Translations under genes and position numbers: made by a program
Shown here: positions 19,266 through 28,565 of the stretch, piece after piece
How positions within the stretch are numbered: the stretch's first letter is position 1
How the letters are laid out: each line of letters starts with the position of its first letter
Assembly (NCBI GenBank): GCA_016790225.1
Contig: JAEUOZ010000054.1
Span: forward strand, 62,001 to 126,000
DNA length: 64,000 nucleotides
Direction: 5' to 3'
DNA from: Rubrivivax sp.
Lineage (GTDB): Bacteria; Pseudomonadota; Gammaproteobacteria; Burkholderiales; Burkholderiaceae
Notes under the pieces: generated by a model
What the model was told of the DNA's origin: nothing
The model's input: only the letters and a program-made list of their open reading frames with translations
Databases searched by the model: none

Positions 19266-20798
19266 ATGCGTCCTCTGGATCTGGCCGTCATTGCGGCCTA
19301 CTTCGTCCTCACGCTGGCGCTGGGCTGGTGGGCCTCGCGGCGCCAGTCGTCGGCGAGGACTACTTTCTGGGCGCGCGCGATCTGCCGGCCTGGGCGGTGA
19401 TGCTGTCCATCGTGGCCACGGAGACCTCGGCGCTGACGGTGATCTCGATCCCGGGCATCGGCGCGCGTGGCGACTTCAGTTTCCTGCAGCTGGCGCTGGG
19501 TTACCTGGTCGGGCGCATCGGCGTGGCCATCTGGCTTCTGCCGGGGTACTTTGATGGCCGACAGCAGACCGCCTATCAGCGACTGGAGGCCTGCTTCGGC
19601 GCCAACACGCGGCGCGCCTTGTCGGTGCTGTTTCTCGTGACACGCTTCCTGGCCGACGGGGTGCGCATCTTTGCCGGCGCCATCCCGCTGGCGCTGGTGA
19701 CGGGCTGGGATGTCGCCTGGTCCATCGTGGCGATGGGTGGCGTGACCCTGCTCTACACCTTCTTCGGCGGCCTGAAGGCCGTGGTCTGGGCCGATGCCCT
19801 CCAACTGTTCATCTACGTGGCCGGCGGACTGGCGGCGCTGCTGATCGCGCTGCAGATGGCCGGGGGCGCCGGGGCGGCGTGGTCGATGGCGGAGGCCGCG
19901 GACAAGCTGCGCGTATTCGACTTCCAGCTGTCCTTCAGCACGCCCTACGCCTTCATCGGGGCGCTGGTGGGCGGCGCCCTGCTCTCGGCGGCCAGCCATG
20001 GCACGGATCACATCATCGTGCAGCGGCTGCTGGCCACGCGCTCGCTGCGCGCCGCGCGCGTGGCGCTGGTGGGCTCGGGCCTGCTGGTGCTGCTGCAGTT
20101 TGCGCTGTTTCTTGCCGTGGGCACGGCGCTGTGGGCGGCGGGCCAGGCGCCGGCCGATCTGCCGGGGCGATCAGCTGTTCTCGCGCTTCATCGTGCAGCA
20201 GCTGCCGGTGGGCGTGGCCGGCCTGGTGGTGGCCGGCATCCTGGCGGCCGCGATGAGCACCATCAGCTCCTCGATCAACGCGCTGGCCTCGTCGATGACG
20301 CACGATCTGTATGCCGGCCTCAGCGGGCGCCACGAGAAGGCGCATCTGCTGGCCGTGGGCCGTGCCTTCTCGCTGCTGTGGGGGGTGCTGCTGATCGGCG
20401 CGGCGCTGGCGTTTCACCTGATAGGCAGCCAGCGGGATACGCCGGTGGTCGTGCTGGCCCTGTCCGTAGCCTCCGTCACCTATGGTGCGCTGCTGGGGGC
20501 GCTGATCCTGTCGCTGGGTGCCCAGGCATCGGCGCCTGGCGGCGCCGAGCCGATCACCGAAGGGCGCAGCGCCGTGATCGGCACGGACATCGTGCGCGCC
20601 GCGGCGCTGTCGATGCCGCTGATGCTGATCGTCGTCTTCGCCGGGCGCCTGGCGCCGCACATGCCCTGGCTGGAGCCCGTCGCCCGCCTGGCCTGGCCCT
20701 GGTATGTGCCGCTCGGGACGCTGCTGATGCTGCTGGCCGCACAACTCAGCCGTGGCTGGCGAAAGGCGCGTCAACAGGCGCTGCAGACAGGCCGCTGA
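19266..20798 (+). pseudogene. Sodium:solute symporter gene interrupted by two frameshifts
   Basis: Three pieces in two frames join into one SSS-family transporter of about 510 residues with 13 or so membrane helices. Piece 1 (from ATG 19266: MRPLDLAVIAAYFVLTLALG) ends near 19350, where one base appears missing before GEDYFLGARDLPAW. Piece 2 runs to about 20165, where a GGGG run appears to carry one extra base. Piece 3 (GDQLFSRFIVQQLPVGVAGL) returns to the first frame and ends at 20798. The fully preserved family sequence on both sides (FFGGLKAVVWADALQ, AAMSTISSSINALASS) suggests either a very recent pseudogene or sequencing/assembly errors. As written, no full-length product is made. Confidence 0.75.
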
Positions 20799-20871
20799 GG
20801 ATCCGTGCGCCGCCCGCCTGCCTGAGCGCCGGCGGGTCCGAAGGCTCGCACGCTGACCAGGACGCCCACCC

Positions 20872-20919
20872 GAACGCCCGATCGAACGCCTGATCAAACG
20901 CCCGAAAAAACGCCGGATC
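20872..20919. repeat. 12-bp degenerate tandem repeat, four copies
   Basis: Four consecutive 12-base units (GAACGCCCGATC, GAACGCCTGATC, AAACGCCCGAAA, AAACGCCGGATC) fill the gap between the symporter stop and the mobA stop. They are non-coding and sit between convergent genes. Slippage expansion is the likely origin; no function is visible. Confidence 0.6.
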
Positions 20920-20925
20920 GAGGGC

Positions 20926-21558
20926 TCATCCCTGCAGGCGCAGCAGTTCCTCGCGCGTATTGGCATTGAAGAAGGCGCTCGCGTCGTCGAAGACCACGGT
21001 CGCGCAGCGCTGCTGTGCCGTCCAGCGATCGATCTTGCGCTGGCCCGCATCCAGGTAGGCGCTCAGGCTCTCCAGCAGCGTGGCGCGCATCAGCGCAAAC
21101 ACGGGCTGCGGCTGGATGCCGTCTTCCAGGGTGCCGCCCTCCGGCGCGGCATCCGCGCGCGTGGCGGCAATGGCGATGTCGGCGTTCTCGGCCACCACGG
21201 CCTGCGCCAGGCGGCTGACCAGGTCTTCAGGGAAGTTTGGCGTGTCGCAGGGCACGGTCACCAGCCAGGCGGTTTCGCAGCGCTCCAGCCCCACCAGCAT
21301 GCCCGCCAGCGGGCCGGCGAAGTTGTCCACGCTGTCGGGCCACACCGGTGTGCCCAGGGCCTCGTAGGCCGGGATGTTGCGGTTGGCATTGACCATCAGA
21401 TGGCCGACCTGCGGCTGCAGGCGCAGCAGCGTGTACAGCGCCAGCGGCACGCCGCGGTGCGTCTGCAGGCCTTTGTCCACGCCGCCCATGCGCGTGGCCT
21501 TGCCGCCGGCCAGCACGATGCCGGTGATGTCGTCCAGCGGAATGGGGCAAGGGGTCAT
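20926..21558 (-). CDS. mobA: Molybdenum cofactor guanylyltransferase MobA
   Basis: The 210-residue protein has the nucleotidyltransferase signature [21 protein letters not shown], then [21 protein letters not shown] and VPCDTPNFP. MobA adds GMP to molybdopterin to make the guanine dinucleotide cofactor required by the formate dehydrogenase encoded further right. It is divergent from the DUF3305 gene, with 95 bases between the two starts, consistent with a shared regulatory region. Confidence 0.95.
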   Translation of the reverse strand: MTPCPIPLDDITGIVLAGGKATRMGGVDKGLQTHRGVPLALYTLLRLQPQVGHLMVNANRNIPAYEALGTPVWPDSVDNFAGPLAGMLVGLERCETAWLVTVPCDTPNFPEDLVSRLAQAVVAENADIAIAATRADAAPEGGTLEDGIQPQPVFALMRATLLESLSAYLDAGQRKIDRWTAQQRCATVVFDDASAFFNANTREELLRLQG

Positions 21559-21653
21559 GACGTTCCACGGGCAGCCAGGAGATCACCATTGTGAGCGCGG
21601 ATGCGGCACCCGTGACAGCCACAGGGGCGCAGCCTTGGGCCTAGACTCCTGGC

Positions 21654-22235
21654 ATGGAACACCCCGGCATCCGCGTGGCCGTCGTCATGGAGCGTGTGGC
21701 CGATCCCAACCCCTGGGAGGCCTTCCGCTTTCGCCTGATCGAGGTGGTGCCCGACGAAGGCGCCTTCGGGGCCGAGCCCCGCAAGCTGCTGGATGACGGC
21801 AAGGTGTCGCGCTGGCTCTACCCGGGCTTCGGGCTGCAGCTGTATGCCGATGAGTGCAAGGGTTATTTCCTCAACCTGACCTCTGGCCGGCCTTCGTGGT
21901 TTGTGGCCTGGCGGCCGGCAGAAGGCGATGCTTCGCAGGTGGACATGAGCGCGGTGAGCGTCTCCTACATCGAGGCTGACCGCCGCATGACGGCCGAAGA
22001 GCAGGTGGAGAGCGTGCCGCTGGCGCCCGAGCTGTGCGAGTGGCTGCAGAACTTCACCAACCAGCACTTCAAGCCCGAAGGCCGGCGCAAGCAGCGCGCG
22101 ATGTCCTTCGTGAGCCCGCAGGAGCGCGAGCGGCAGGCGCGCGAGATGCCGGCCGGGGCGCAGCCGGGCGGGCCGAGGCGCGGCGATACCCAAGGTGCCC
22201 AAAGCGCTGACAGCGCCGGCGGTGACGATGACTGA
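21654..22235 (+). CDS. DUF3305 family protein, formate dehydrogenase cluster
   Basis: The 193-residue soluble protein matches the DUF3305 family (RVAVVMERVADPNPWEAFRFRLIEV, VSRWLYPGFGLQLYADECKGYFLN, PSWFVAWR). The C-terminal 50 residues are charged and low complexity. The family is found almost only in FDH3-type formate dehydrogenase clusters, just before DUF3306; its function is unknown, presumably maturation. Its stop overlaps the next gene by 8 bases. Confidence 0.85.
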   Translation: MEHPGIRVAVVMERVADPNPWEAFRFRLIEVVPDEGAFGAEPRKLLDDGKVSRWLYPGFGLQLYADECKGYFLNLTSGRPSWFVAWRPAEGDASQVDMSAVSVSYIEADRRMTAEEQVESVPLAPELCEWLQNFTNQHFKPEGRRKQRAMSFVSPQERERQAREMPAGAQPGGPRRGDTQGAQSADSAGGDDD

Positions 22236-22995
22236 GCGCGGCAAGCCGGATCCGGACGCCGGCTTCCTCTCGCGCTGGTCGCGCCGCAAAGCCCTGGCTC
22301 GGGACGGCGAGCCGCTGGCGCCGGAGCCACCGCCACGAGCACCGGGGGCCCATCCCTCGGCGCCTTCACCCGCGGTGGCCCGCGGCGGCCTGATTGCGCC
22401 CGTGGGCGGCGCTGCGGTGCCTGGTGCCGGTGGCGCCGCGCCGCGGGTCGATCCCGCGGGCAGCCCGGCCGGCGATGCCGACTCGGCCCGCGCATCACCA
22501 TCGTCAGAGGCGCCGCAAGCCCCAGCTCCGCGTCCAGCGCTCACGCTGGCTGACGTGGAGCGGCTCACGCCGGAGAGCAACTTCGCCCCGTTCACGGCGC
22601 GCGACGTGGATCCGCAGGTGCGCAACGCCGCGATGAAGAAGCTCTTTCATTCGCAGCCGAGCTTCAATGCGATGGACGGGCTGGATGTCTATGTCGACGA
22701 TTACAGCGTGGGCGAGCCGCTGCCCAAGGCCATCATGCGCACGATGCTGCAGGCCCGTGCGCTGGGCCTGCTGGACGATGAACTGAAGGATCAGGACAAA
22801 CCCGAGCCGGATGAAGGCAACGGGGTTTCTTCGGCCCCCGATACTCAGCGCCCTGATGAAGACGCTGATCTGCAACTGCAACCGCTCGATGCCGCTGGAC
22901 CCGGCGGCACTGACCCAGGCGCTGACGCCCCCGCCATCGGCCCTGCCGGCACCGAAGGGCTGGAGCCCGGCCCCGCAGGGCAGCCCGAGCGCTGA
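22228..22995 (+). CDS. DUF3306 family protein, formate dehydrogenase cluster
   Basis: The protein is 255 residues from the ATG at 22228 (MTERGKPDPDAGFLSRWSRRK, containing the family hallmark GFLSRWSRRK). A Pro/Ala-rich linker follows, then a conserved core (LTPESNFAPFTARDVDPQVRNAAMKKLFHS, FNAMDGLDVYVDDY). The function is unknown, and the family co-occurs with DUF3305. The last 140 bases also encode the start of the polyferredoxin in another frame. The DUF3306 C-terminal tail there is low complexity. Confidence 0.83.
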   Translation: MTERGKPDPDAGFLSRWSRRKALARDGEPLAPEPPPRAPGAHPSAPSPAVARGGLIAPVGGAAVPGAGGAAPRVDPAGSPAGDADSARASPSSEAPQAPAPRPALTLADVERLTPESNFAPFTARDVDPQVRNAAMKKLFHSQPSFNAMDGLDVYVDDYSVGEPLPKAIMRTMLQARALGLLDDELKDQDKPEPDEGNGVSSAPDTQRPDEDADLQLQPLDAAGPGGTDPGADAPAIGPAGTEGLEPGPAGQPER

Positions 22996-25099
22996 CACCG
23001 TCGAAGCCGGCTTTACGACCTTGTGTCGCCGCGAGGCGCCGGCCTTCCAGCGCGCGGCGCGCTCGGGCGAACCGCTGCTGGTGGCCTGCACGCAGGAATC
23101 CCGCCTCTTCCTGGAACTGGCTGAACAGACCGAAGGCGCGCCCGCGCTGCAGGAGCGGCCGATCCGCTTCGTCAACATCCGCGAGACAGCGGGCTGGTCG
23201 CGCGATGCGGGCGAGGCCACGCCCAAGATCGCGGCGCTGATCGCTGCGGCGCGTCTGCCCGATGCCGAGCCGGTGGCCAGCGTCAGCTACCGCAGCGAGG
23301 GCCGCTGCCTGGTCATCGGCCCGGCCGATGCCGCCGAAGCGGCTGCCCGCCTGCTGGAGCCCGATCTCACGGTCAGCGTGCTGGCCACGGCCGGTGCCGG
23401 TGCGCTGGCGCAGCGCCATGAGCGCGCGGTGCACAACGGCTCACTGCAGCGGCTGACCGGACACCTGGGCGCCTTCGAAGTCACGTGGCGCAGCGCCAAC
23501 CCGATCGATCTGGATCTGTGCACGCGCTGCAATGCCTGCATCGATGTCTGCCCCGAAGGCGCGATCGATTTCAGCTACACCGTGGATCTCACGCGCTGTC
23601 GCAGCCACCGCGCCTGCGTCGTGGCCTGCGAGGCTGCCGGCGCCATCGATTTCCAGCGTCCGCCGCAGGACACGACCGAACGTTTCGATCTGGTGCTGGA
23701 TCTGCGCGAGACGCCGGCCTTCACGCAGCACCAGCCGCCACAGGGCTATCTGCACGTCGGATCGGATGCGCTGAAGCTCGCACAGGCGGCGATCACGCTG
23801 CGCGGCTGGGTTGGCGAGTTCGAGAAGCCGCGCTTCTTCCACTACAAGGCCAAGCTCTGCGCCCACAGCCGCAACGAGCAGATCGGCTGCACGGCCTGCA
23901 TCGATGTGTGTTCGGCGCGCGCCATCCGCAGCGATGCCTCGCTCAAGGGCAAGGCGGAGCGCAAGCTGCGCACGACCACCCAGGCCGTGCCCGTGGCGGG
24001 CGGGCAGGGTGGCGGCATCGTGGTCGATCCGCACCTGTGCGTGGGCTGCGGTGCCTGCACGACCGTCTGCCCGACCGGCGCGCTGGGCTACGCCGCGCCG
24101 GACACGGTGGACCAGGGCCGCCGGATCCGCACCCTGCTGCAGGCGTTCCAGAAAGCCGGTGGCCGGCAGCCCGCGCTGCTGGTGCACAGCGAAGGCGCTG
24201 GGCGCCGGCTGATCGAGGATCTGGGCCGCGCCGCGCGTGTGGACCGCAGCCTGCAGGGCGTGCCCGCCCGTGTGCTGCCGATGGCTGTCTGGCACACCGC
24301 CAGCATCGGGCTGGATCTGTGGCTCACCGCCATCGCCCAGGGCGCCAACCAGATCTGGGTGCTGCTCACCGACGAAGAGGCGCCCGAATACCGCGAGGCG
24401 CTGGCCAACCAGATGGCGATCGGCGAAGCCATCCTGCAGGGTCTGGGCTTCGGCGGCATGCACTTGCGCACCCTGCACGCCCGCGATGCGCGGGATCTGG
24501 CGGCACTGGACGCCGCGCTGCGTGCCCAGCCTGCGCAGGGCGTGGCCCGGCCGGCGGCGGTGGCCGCGCAGGCCGAGAAGCGCAGCACGCTGGAACTGGC
24601 GCTGGATGCGCTGCTGGTGGCCGCACCCGAGCGCCCGGCCAGCATCGCGCTGCCCGCCGGCGCGCCGCTGGGCAGCCTGATCGTCGATGCCCAGAAGTGC
24701 ACGCTGTGCCTGTCCTGCGTCGGCGCCTGCCCGCAGGCGGCGCTGGCGGACAACCCCAACCAGCCGCAGCTGCGCTTCATCGAGAAGAACTGCGTGCAGT
24801 GCGGGCTGTGCGTCAAGACCTGCCCGGAAGACGCGCTGACGCTGCAGCCGCGGCTGTGGCTGGAGGACGAAGGCAAGGCGCGCAAGCAGCTGCGCGTGCT
24901 GAACGAGGCCGAGCCTTTCCACTGCGTCAGCTGCGGCAAGCCGTTTGGCACGCTGCGCGCCATCGAGGCCATGGTGGCCAAGATCGGCCAGCACCCGGCC
25001 TTTGCCGGTGCCAACGCCCAGCGCCTGAAGATGTGCGGTGATTGCCGCGTGAACGCGATGTTCTCCAACCCCAACGAAACCCGCATCACGGATCTCTGA
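22856..25099 (+). CDS. Polyferredoxin (4Fe-4S) of the formate dehydrogenase cluster
   Basis: The 747-residue cytoplasmic protein begins with MKTLICNCNRSMPLD, the usual start of this family. It carries several ferredoxin-type clusters: CTRCNACIDVCPEG, CRSHRACVVAC, CTACIDVC, CVGCGACTTVCPTG, CTLCLSCVGACPQ, CVQCGLCVKTCPED, plus a C-terminal CVSCG ... CGDC pair. It probably passes electrons to or from formate dehydrogenase or its maturation system, though direct evidence is lacking for the family. It overlaps DUF3306 by 140 bases and is coupled to the next gene by TGATG. Confidence 0.88.
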   Translation: MKTLICNCNRSMPLDPAALTQALTPPPSALPAPKGWSPAPQGSPSADTVEAGFTTLCRREAPAFQRAARSGEPLLVACTQESRLFLELAEQTEGAPALQERPIRFVNIRETAGWSRDAGEATPKIAALIAAARLPDAEPVASVSYRSEGRCLVIGPADAAEAAARLLEPDLTVSVLATAGAGALAQRHERAVHNGSLQRLTGHLGAFEVTWRSANPIDLDLCTRCNACIDVCPEGAIDFSYTVDLTRCRSHRACVVACEAAGAIDFQRPPQDTTERFDLVLDLRETPAFTQHQPPQGYLHVGSDALKLAQAAITLRGWVGEFEKPRFFHYKAKLCAHSRNEQIGCTACIDVCSARAIRSDASLKGKAERKLRTTTQAVPVAGGQGGGIVVDPHLCVGCGACTTVCPTGALGYAAPDTVDQGRRIRTLLQAFQKAGGRQPALLVHSEGAGRRLIEDLGRAARVDRSLQGVPARVLPMAVWHTASIGLDLWLTAIAQGANQIWVLLTDEEAPEYREALANQMAIGEAILQGLGFGGMHLRTLHARDARDLAALDAALRAQPAQGVARPAAVAAQAEKRSTLELALDALLVAAPERPASIALPAGAPLGSLIVDAQKCTLCLSCVGACPQAALADNPNQPQLRFIEKNCVQCGLCVKTCPEDALTLQPRLWLEDEGKARKQLRVLNEAEPFHCVSCGKPFGTLRAIEAMVAKIGQHPAFAGANAQRLKMCGDCRVNAMFSNPNETRITDL

Positions 25100-25734
25100 T
25101 GAGCGAGCCCGCCAGCCAGACCCTCTCGTTCAGCAGCCCCGAGGAGGGCGAAGAGCTGCAGCGCGCCGAGCTCTACGGGCTGCTGGCGCGGCTGTGGTTT
25201 GCCCCGCCCGATGAGCCGCTGTTGCAGCAGTTTGCCGTGGCCGTGACCGAGGCGCCCGAGGCTGGCGCCTGGCTGGAAGAGCCCTGGCGCCAGCTGGTTG
25301 GCGAGATGCGCAGCATGTCGCTCGCGGACGCCACGGCGGAATTTGTCGCCTTGTTCCAGGGTGCCGGCAAGGCGGAGGTCCTTCCGTATGGCTCCTGGCA
25401 CCTGGCCGGTGCCCTGAACGAACGCCCGCTGGTGGACATGCGCACCGACATCGCCGCCCTGGGCCTGACGCATGCCGCGCCCGAGGGTGAAACCGAAGAT
25501 CACATCGCTTTCCTCTTCGAGGTGATGCGTTACCTGATTGCCGGTGATGATCTGTCGGTATGCAACCTCGAACAGCAGCGCCGCTTCTTCCGCGCCCACA
25601 TCCAGCCGTGGGTCGGCCCCGGCCTGTGCGATGCCGTCGAGCAGCACCCGCAGGCGCGCCTGTACGCTGCGCTGGCCCGCATGACCCGCGCCTTCATCGA
25701 GGTGGAGACGCAGGGCTTCGATCTGATCGAGTAG
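25099..25734 (+). CDS. TorD-like molybdoenzyme chaperone
   Basis: The 211-residue all-helical protein matches the TorD/DmsD family: ELYGLLARLWFAPPDEPLL near the start, EYxxLF-type AEFVALFQGAGKAEVLPYGSWHL, and EDHIAFLFEVMRYLI. It is expected to bind the twin-arginine leader of FdhA and hold the apoenzyme until the molybdenum cofactor is in. The start codon overlaps the ferredoxin stop. Confidence 0.88.
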   Translation: MSEPASQTLSFSSPEEGEELQRAELYGLLARLWFAPPDEPLLQQFAVAVTEAPEAGAWLEEPWRQLVGEMRSMSLADATAEFVALFQGAGKAEVLPYGSWHLAGALNERPLVDMRTDIAALGLTHAAPEGETEDHIAFLFEVMRYLIAGDDLSVCNLEQQRRFFRAHIQPWVGPGLCDAVEQHPQARLYAALARMTRAFIEVETQGFDLIE

Positions 25735-25849
25735 TGCGGGGAAGGCCGTGATGGCTGCCGCGGCTGCGCCAATCCAGCAAGGGCTGATGTGCGCCGCCGA
25801 GGGGGCCTGGTCCCGGGTCTGCGCGAGGGCGCGGCGATCCTCGCAGAAC

Positions 25850-27013
25850 ATGCGGGCCGTGGCCCAAGGCAGGGCTGTGCTGATGGCGCTGTCGGCGGCC
25901 TTGCTGGTGGCCTGCGGAGGCGGCGGCAGCGAGGGCCCGGCCACGCCGCCGCCGGCCGGCAACCCGGAACTGCGCCTCACGGCGCTGGGCGCGCGGCTGA
26001 CCAGCCCCTGGGGCCTGGCGGTCTTGCCCGACGGCCGGCTGCTGGTGACGCAGAAGGGCGGCAGCCTGGTGATCGTCTCGGCCGATGGCGCCACCGTGTC
26101 CGCACCGCTGACCGGCGTGCCGGCGGTGGCCAGCGCCGGGCAAGGCGGCCTGCTGGACGTGGCGCTGGATCCGGATTTCGCCACCGACCCCTGGGTCTAC
26201 TGGACCTACGCCGAACCCGGCAGCGGCGGCACCGCGGGCACGGCCGTGGCGCGTGGCCGCCTGCAGGGCACTGCGCTGGCGGATGTGACGGTGATCTTCC
26301 GCCAGATGCCCAAGGTCAGCGGCGGCAACCACTTCGGCGCGCGCCTGGCCTTCGGCGCTGATCGGCATCTGTTCGTCACGCTGGGCGAGCGCGCGCTGGG
26401 CGATCCGGCGCAGGAGATCGGCAATCACCTGGGCAAGGTGCTGCGCATTCGCCGAGATGGCAGCGTGCCGGCCGACAACCCGGCCTTCGGCGCGGGCGCT
26501 GCGCCGGGCCTGTGGAGCATCGGGCACCGCAACCCCCAGGGCGCGGCCATCCACCCGACCACGGGCGAACTCTGGCTCACCGAACACGGGCCGCAGGGCG
26601 GCGATGAACTCAACCGCGTGCTGCCCGGGCGCAACTACGGCTGGCCGCTGCGCAGCTACGGCTGCAACTATGGCGATCCGCCCGGCGAAGCCTGCCGCAT
26701 CGGCCGCGGTACGCACGCGCCCGGATTCGAGGAGCCGGTCAGCTACTGGGTGCCCACGTCCACCGCGCCCTCGGCGATGCTGTTCTACACGGGTGCGCGC
26801 TTCCCGGCCTGGCGCGGCCATGTGTTCATCGGCGCGCTGGCCGGCGCCACGCTCTGGCGCGTCGCGCTGGACGGCAGCCGCGTGCTGGAACGCGCCGAAG
26901 TCGAACCCGTCAAGGCCCTGGGCGAACGCATCCGGGCCCTTGCCCAGGCCCCCGACGGCGCGCTGCTGATGTTGACCGACAGCGGCAGGCTGCTGCGCCT
27001 GGATGGGGTTTGA
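25850..27013 (+). CDS. PQQ-dependent aldose sugar dehydrogenase-like lipoprotein
   Basis: The 387-residue protein has a lipobox (ALLVACGG), then a six-bladed propeller of the soluble glucose/sorbosone dehydrogenase family: LTSPWGLAVLPDGRLLVTQKGG, GGLLDVALDPDF, GGNHFGARLAFG, WSIGHRNPQGAAIHP, WLTEHGPQGGDELN and NYGWP. The His, Arg and Asn residues around IGHRNPQG are those used for PQQ and calcium in characterised members. It sits between torD and selA, interrupting the FDH maturation genes. Nothing else here links it to formate, so it may be an insertion. The start is the ATG at 25850; longer in-frame starts exist. Confidence 0.85.
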   Translation: MRAVAQGRAVLMALSAALLVACGGGGSEGPATPPPAGNPELRLTALGARLTSPWGLAVLPDGRLLVTQKGGSLVIVSADGATVSAPLTGVPAVASAGQGGLLDVALDPDFATDPWVYWTYAEPGSGGTAGTAVARGRLQGTALADVTVIFRQMPKVSGGNHFGARLAFGADRHLFVTLGERALGDPAQEIGNHLGKVLRIRRDGSVPADNPAFGAGAAPGLWSIGHRNPQGAAIHPTTGELWLTEHGPQGGDELNRVLPGRNYGWPLRSYGCNYGDPPGEACRIGRGTHAPGFEEPVSYWVPTSTAPSAMLFYTGARFPAWRGHVFIGALAGATLWRVALDGSRVLERAEVEPVKALGERIRALAQAPDGALLMLTDSGRLLRLDGV

Positions 27014-27036
27014 GGCCAGCGGGTCGGCCGAGACCC

Positions 27037-28440
27037 TCAAGCACTCAGGTTCAGGTAACCGAGCTGCGCCAGGAAGCGGGCTTCGGGCTCCCCCGCTTCG
27101 AGGCAGCGCAGGTCCAGGCGCAGTTCGCCGTCTTCGATGCGGCCGATCACGGGCACGGGCAGGGCGCGGAAGGCTTCGGCCAGGCGCTCCGGCAGCTTGC
27201 CGGCGCGACGCGTGCCGGGGGCCGGGCCGAGCGCCAGGCAGGCGCTGTCCAGGCGGTCAACCGGCAGCGAGCCGCTGCCGATCTGGCTGCGGCAAGCGCG
27301 AACATGAACCAGGGCGTGGAGACCCACGGCCTGCTGCAGTGGCGGCTGCAGACGCTCAGCCTGCTGGCGCAGCTCAGCGGCGCTGCGTGTGAGCAGCCGC
27401 AGCGCAGGCAGGCGTTGGGCCAGGCGATCCGGATCGCGGTAGAGCTTGAGCGTGGCTTCGAGTGCCGCGATGGTCATCTTGTCCAGGCGCAACGATCGCT
27501 TCAGCGGGCACTTCTTGATGCGTGCGATCAGGTCCTTGCGGCCGACGATCAGCCCGGCCTGCGGGCCGCCCAGCAGCTTGTCGCCGCTGAAGGTGACCAC
27601 GTCCACGCCGGCGGCGATGGATTGCGCCGGCGTGGGCTCGGCAGGCAGGCCGAAGCGGGTGAGATCGACCAGCGTGCCGCTGCCCAGATCCTCGGCGAAG
27701 GGGATGCCCTTGGCAAGGCACAGCGCGGCCAGTTCCGACGGCGGCACGGCAGCCGTGAAGCCCTGCACCGCGTAGTTGCTGGTGTGCACCTTCATCACCA
27801 GGCCCGTCTTGGGGCCGATGGCCTCGGCAAAGTCACGCAGGTGCGTGCGGTTGGTGGTGCCCACCTCGACCAGCCGGCAGCCGGCGCGGCGCATGATGTC
27901 CGGGATGCGGAAGGCGCCGCCGATCTCGATCAGTTCACCGCGCGAGACCGGCACTTCCTTGCGCTCGGCCAGGGCCGCCAGCACCAGCAGCACGGCGGCG
28001 GCATTGTTGTTGACCACCGTGGCCGCCTCGGCACCGGTGAGTTCGCGCAGCAGGCCGTCGAGGTGGTCGTCGCGGTCGCCGCGGGCGCCGGTGGCCAGAT
28101 CGAACTCCAGGTTCGAGGCGCCGCGCATCACGGCCACCACGGCCTCGATGGCCTCGGGCGCCATCAGCGCGCGGCCCAGGTTGGTGTGCAGCACGGTGCC
28201 GGTGAGGTTGAATACCGGGCGCAAGGCGGCCGATGCCTTGCGCTCCAGTTCAGCCGCGCACCGCGCTTCGAAGCTGGCGGTATCGAAGCCGGTGCCAGGC
28301 GCCTGCGCGCGCCAGGCCTCCAGCTGCGATCGCGCCACGCCCAGGGTGGCCGCGCGGCCGTGCTGCGCCACCAGCTGCCTCAGCGGGGCCGAATCGAGCA
28401 GCTTGTCCAGCGAAGGCGGGCGGATCAGGGTGTCGGCCAT
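27037..28440 (-). CDS. selA: L-seryl-tRNA(Sec) selenium transferase
   Basis: SelA converts Ser-tRNA(Sec) to Sec-tRNA(Sec) with selenophosphate in a decameric PLP enzyme. The 467-residue protein is full length (E. coli about 463). Sequences seen include [49 protein letters not shown], the PLP lysine in [22 protein letters not shown], and [14 protein letters not shown] start at the ATG at 28440 ([15 protein letters not shown]); it lies 25 bases after the tRNA-Sec 3' end, so gene and tRNA are likely on one transcript. The enzyme looks intact, with no sign of decay. selD is not in the window. Confidence 0.96.
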   Translation of the reverse strand: MADTLIRPPSLDKLLDSAPLRQLVAQHGRAATLGVARSQLEAWRAQAPGTGFDTASFEARCAAELERKASAALRPVFNLTGTVLHTNLGRALMAPEAIEAVVAVMRGASNLEFDLATGARGDRDDHLDGLLRELTGAEAATVVNNNAAAVLLVLAALAERKEVPVSRGELIEIGGAFRIPDIMRRAGCRLVEVGTTNRTHLRDFAEAIGPKTGLVMKVHTSNYAVQGFTAAVPPSELAALCLAKGIPFAEDLGSGTLVDLTRFGLPAEPTPAQSIAAGVDVVTFSGDKLLGGPQAGLIVGRKDLIARIKKCPLKRSLRLDKMTIAALEATLKLYRDPDRLAQRLPALRLLTRSAAELRQQAERLQPPLQQAVGLHALVHVRACRSQIGSGSLPVDRLDSACLALGPAPGTRRAGKLPERLAEAFRALPVPVIGRIEDGELRLDLRCLEAGEPEARFLAQLGYLNLSA

Positions 28441-28465
28441 GGGGGTGACGCAGCAAGGAGCTTGT

Positions 28466-28562
28466 TGGCGGAGGGGGGTGGGAGTCGAACCCACCTGGGA
28501 CTGCGGAGCAACCCCACCCGGTTTTGCAGACCGGACGCCCCACCGGGGGTCGATCCTCCTCC
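28466..28562 (-). tRNA. selC: Selenocysteine tRNA with GCA (cysteine-codon) anticodon
   Basis: The 97-base gene encodes its CCA. Reading the minus strand: acceptor 5' strand GGAGGAGG pairs with CCCCCUCC (7 of 8 bp, one A-C mismatch); two linker bases; a 6-bp D stem with one bulged A closed by a CGGU loop identical to the one I recall for E. coli tRNA-Sec; a 6-bp anticodon stem UCCGGU/ACCGGG; a long variable arm of 8 bp (GGGGUUGC/GCAGUCCC, UCC loop); a T arm of 5 bp with UUCGACU loop; G73. The 8-bp acceptor plus 5-bp T stem (13 bp in all) and G73 define bacterial tRNA-Sec. The anticodon loop (28523-28529) reads CUGCAAA, so the anticodon is GCA, not UCA. It should decode UGC/UGU, not UGA. It lies 3 bases after the selB stop. 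Confidence 0.95.
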
Positions 28563-28565
28563 AAC

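Noticed and set aside
24088..26184. Long minus-strand open frame opposite the polyferredoxin and torD
   Set aside because: Cysteine clusters and family motifs are on the plus strand; this one is a shadow.
28466..28562. Reading this tRNA as a normal tRNA-Cys
   Set aside because: The long variable arm, 8-bp acceptor, 6-bp D stem and G73 are those of tRNA-Sec; bacterial tRNA-Cys has a short variable loop and U73.
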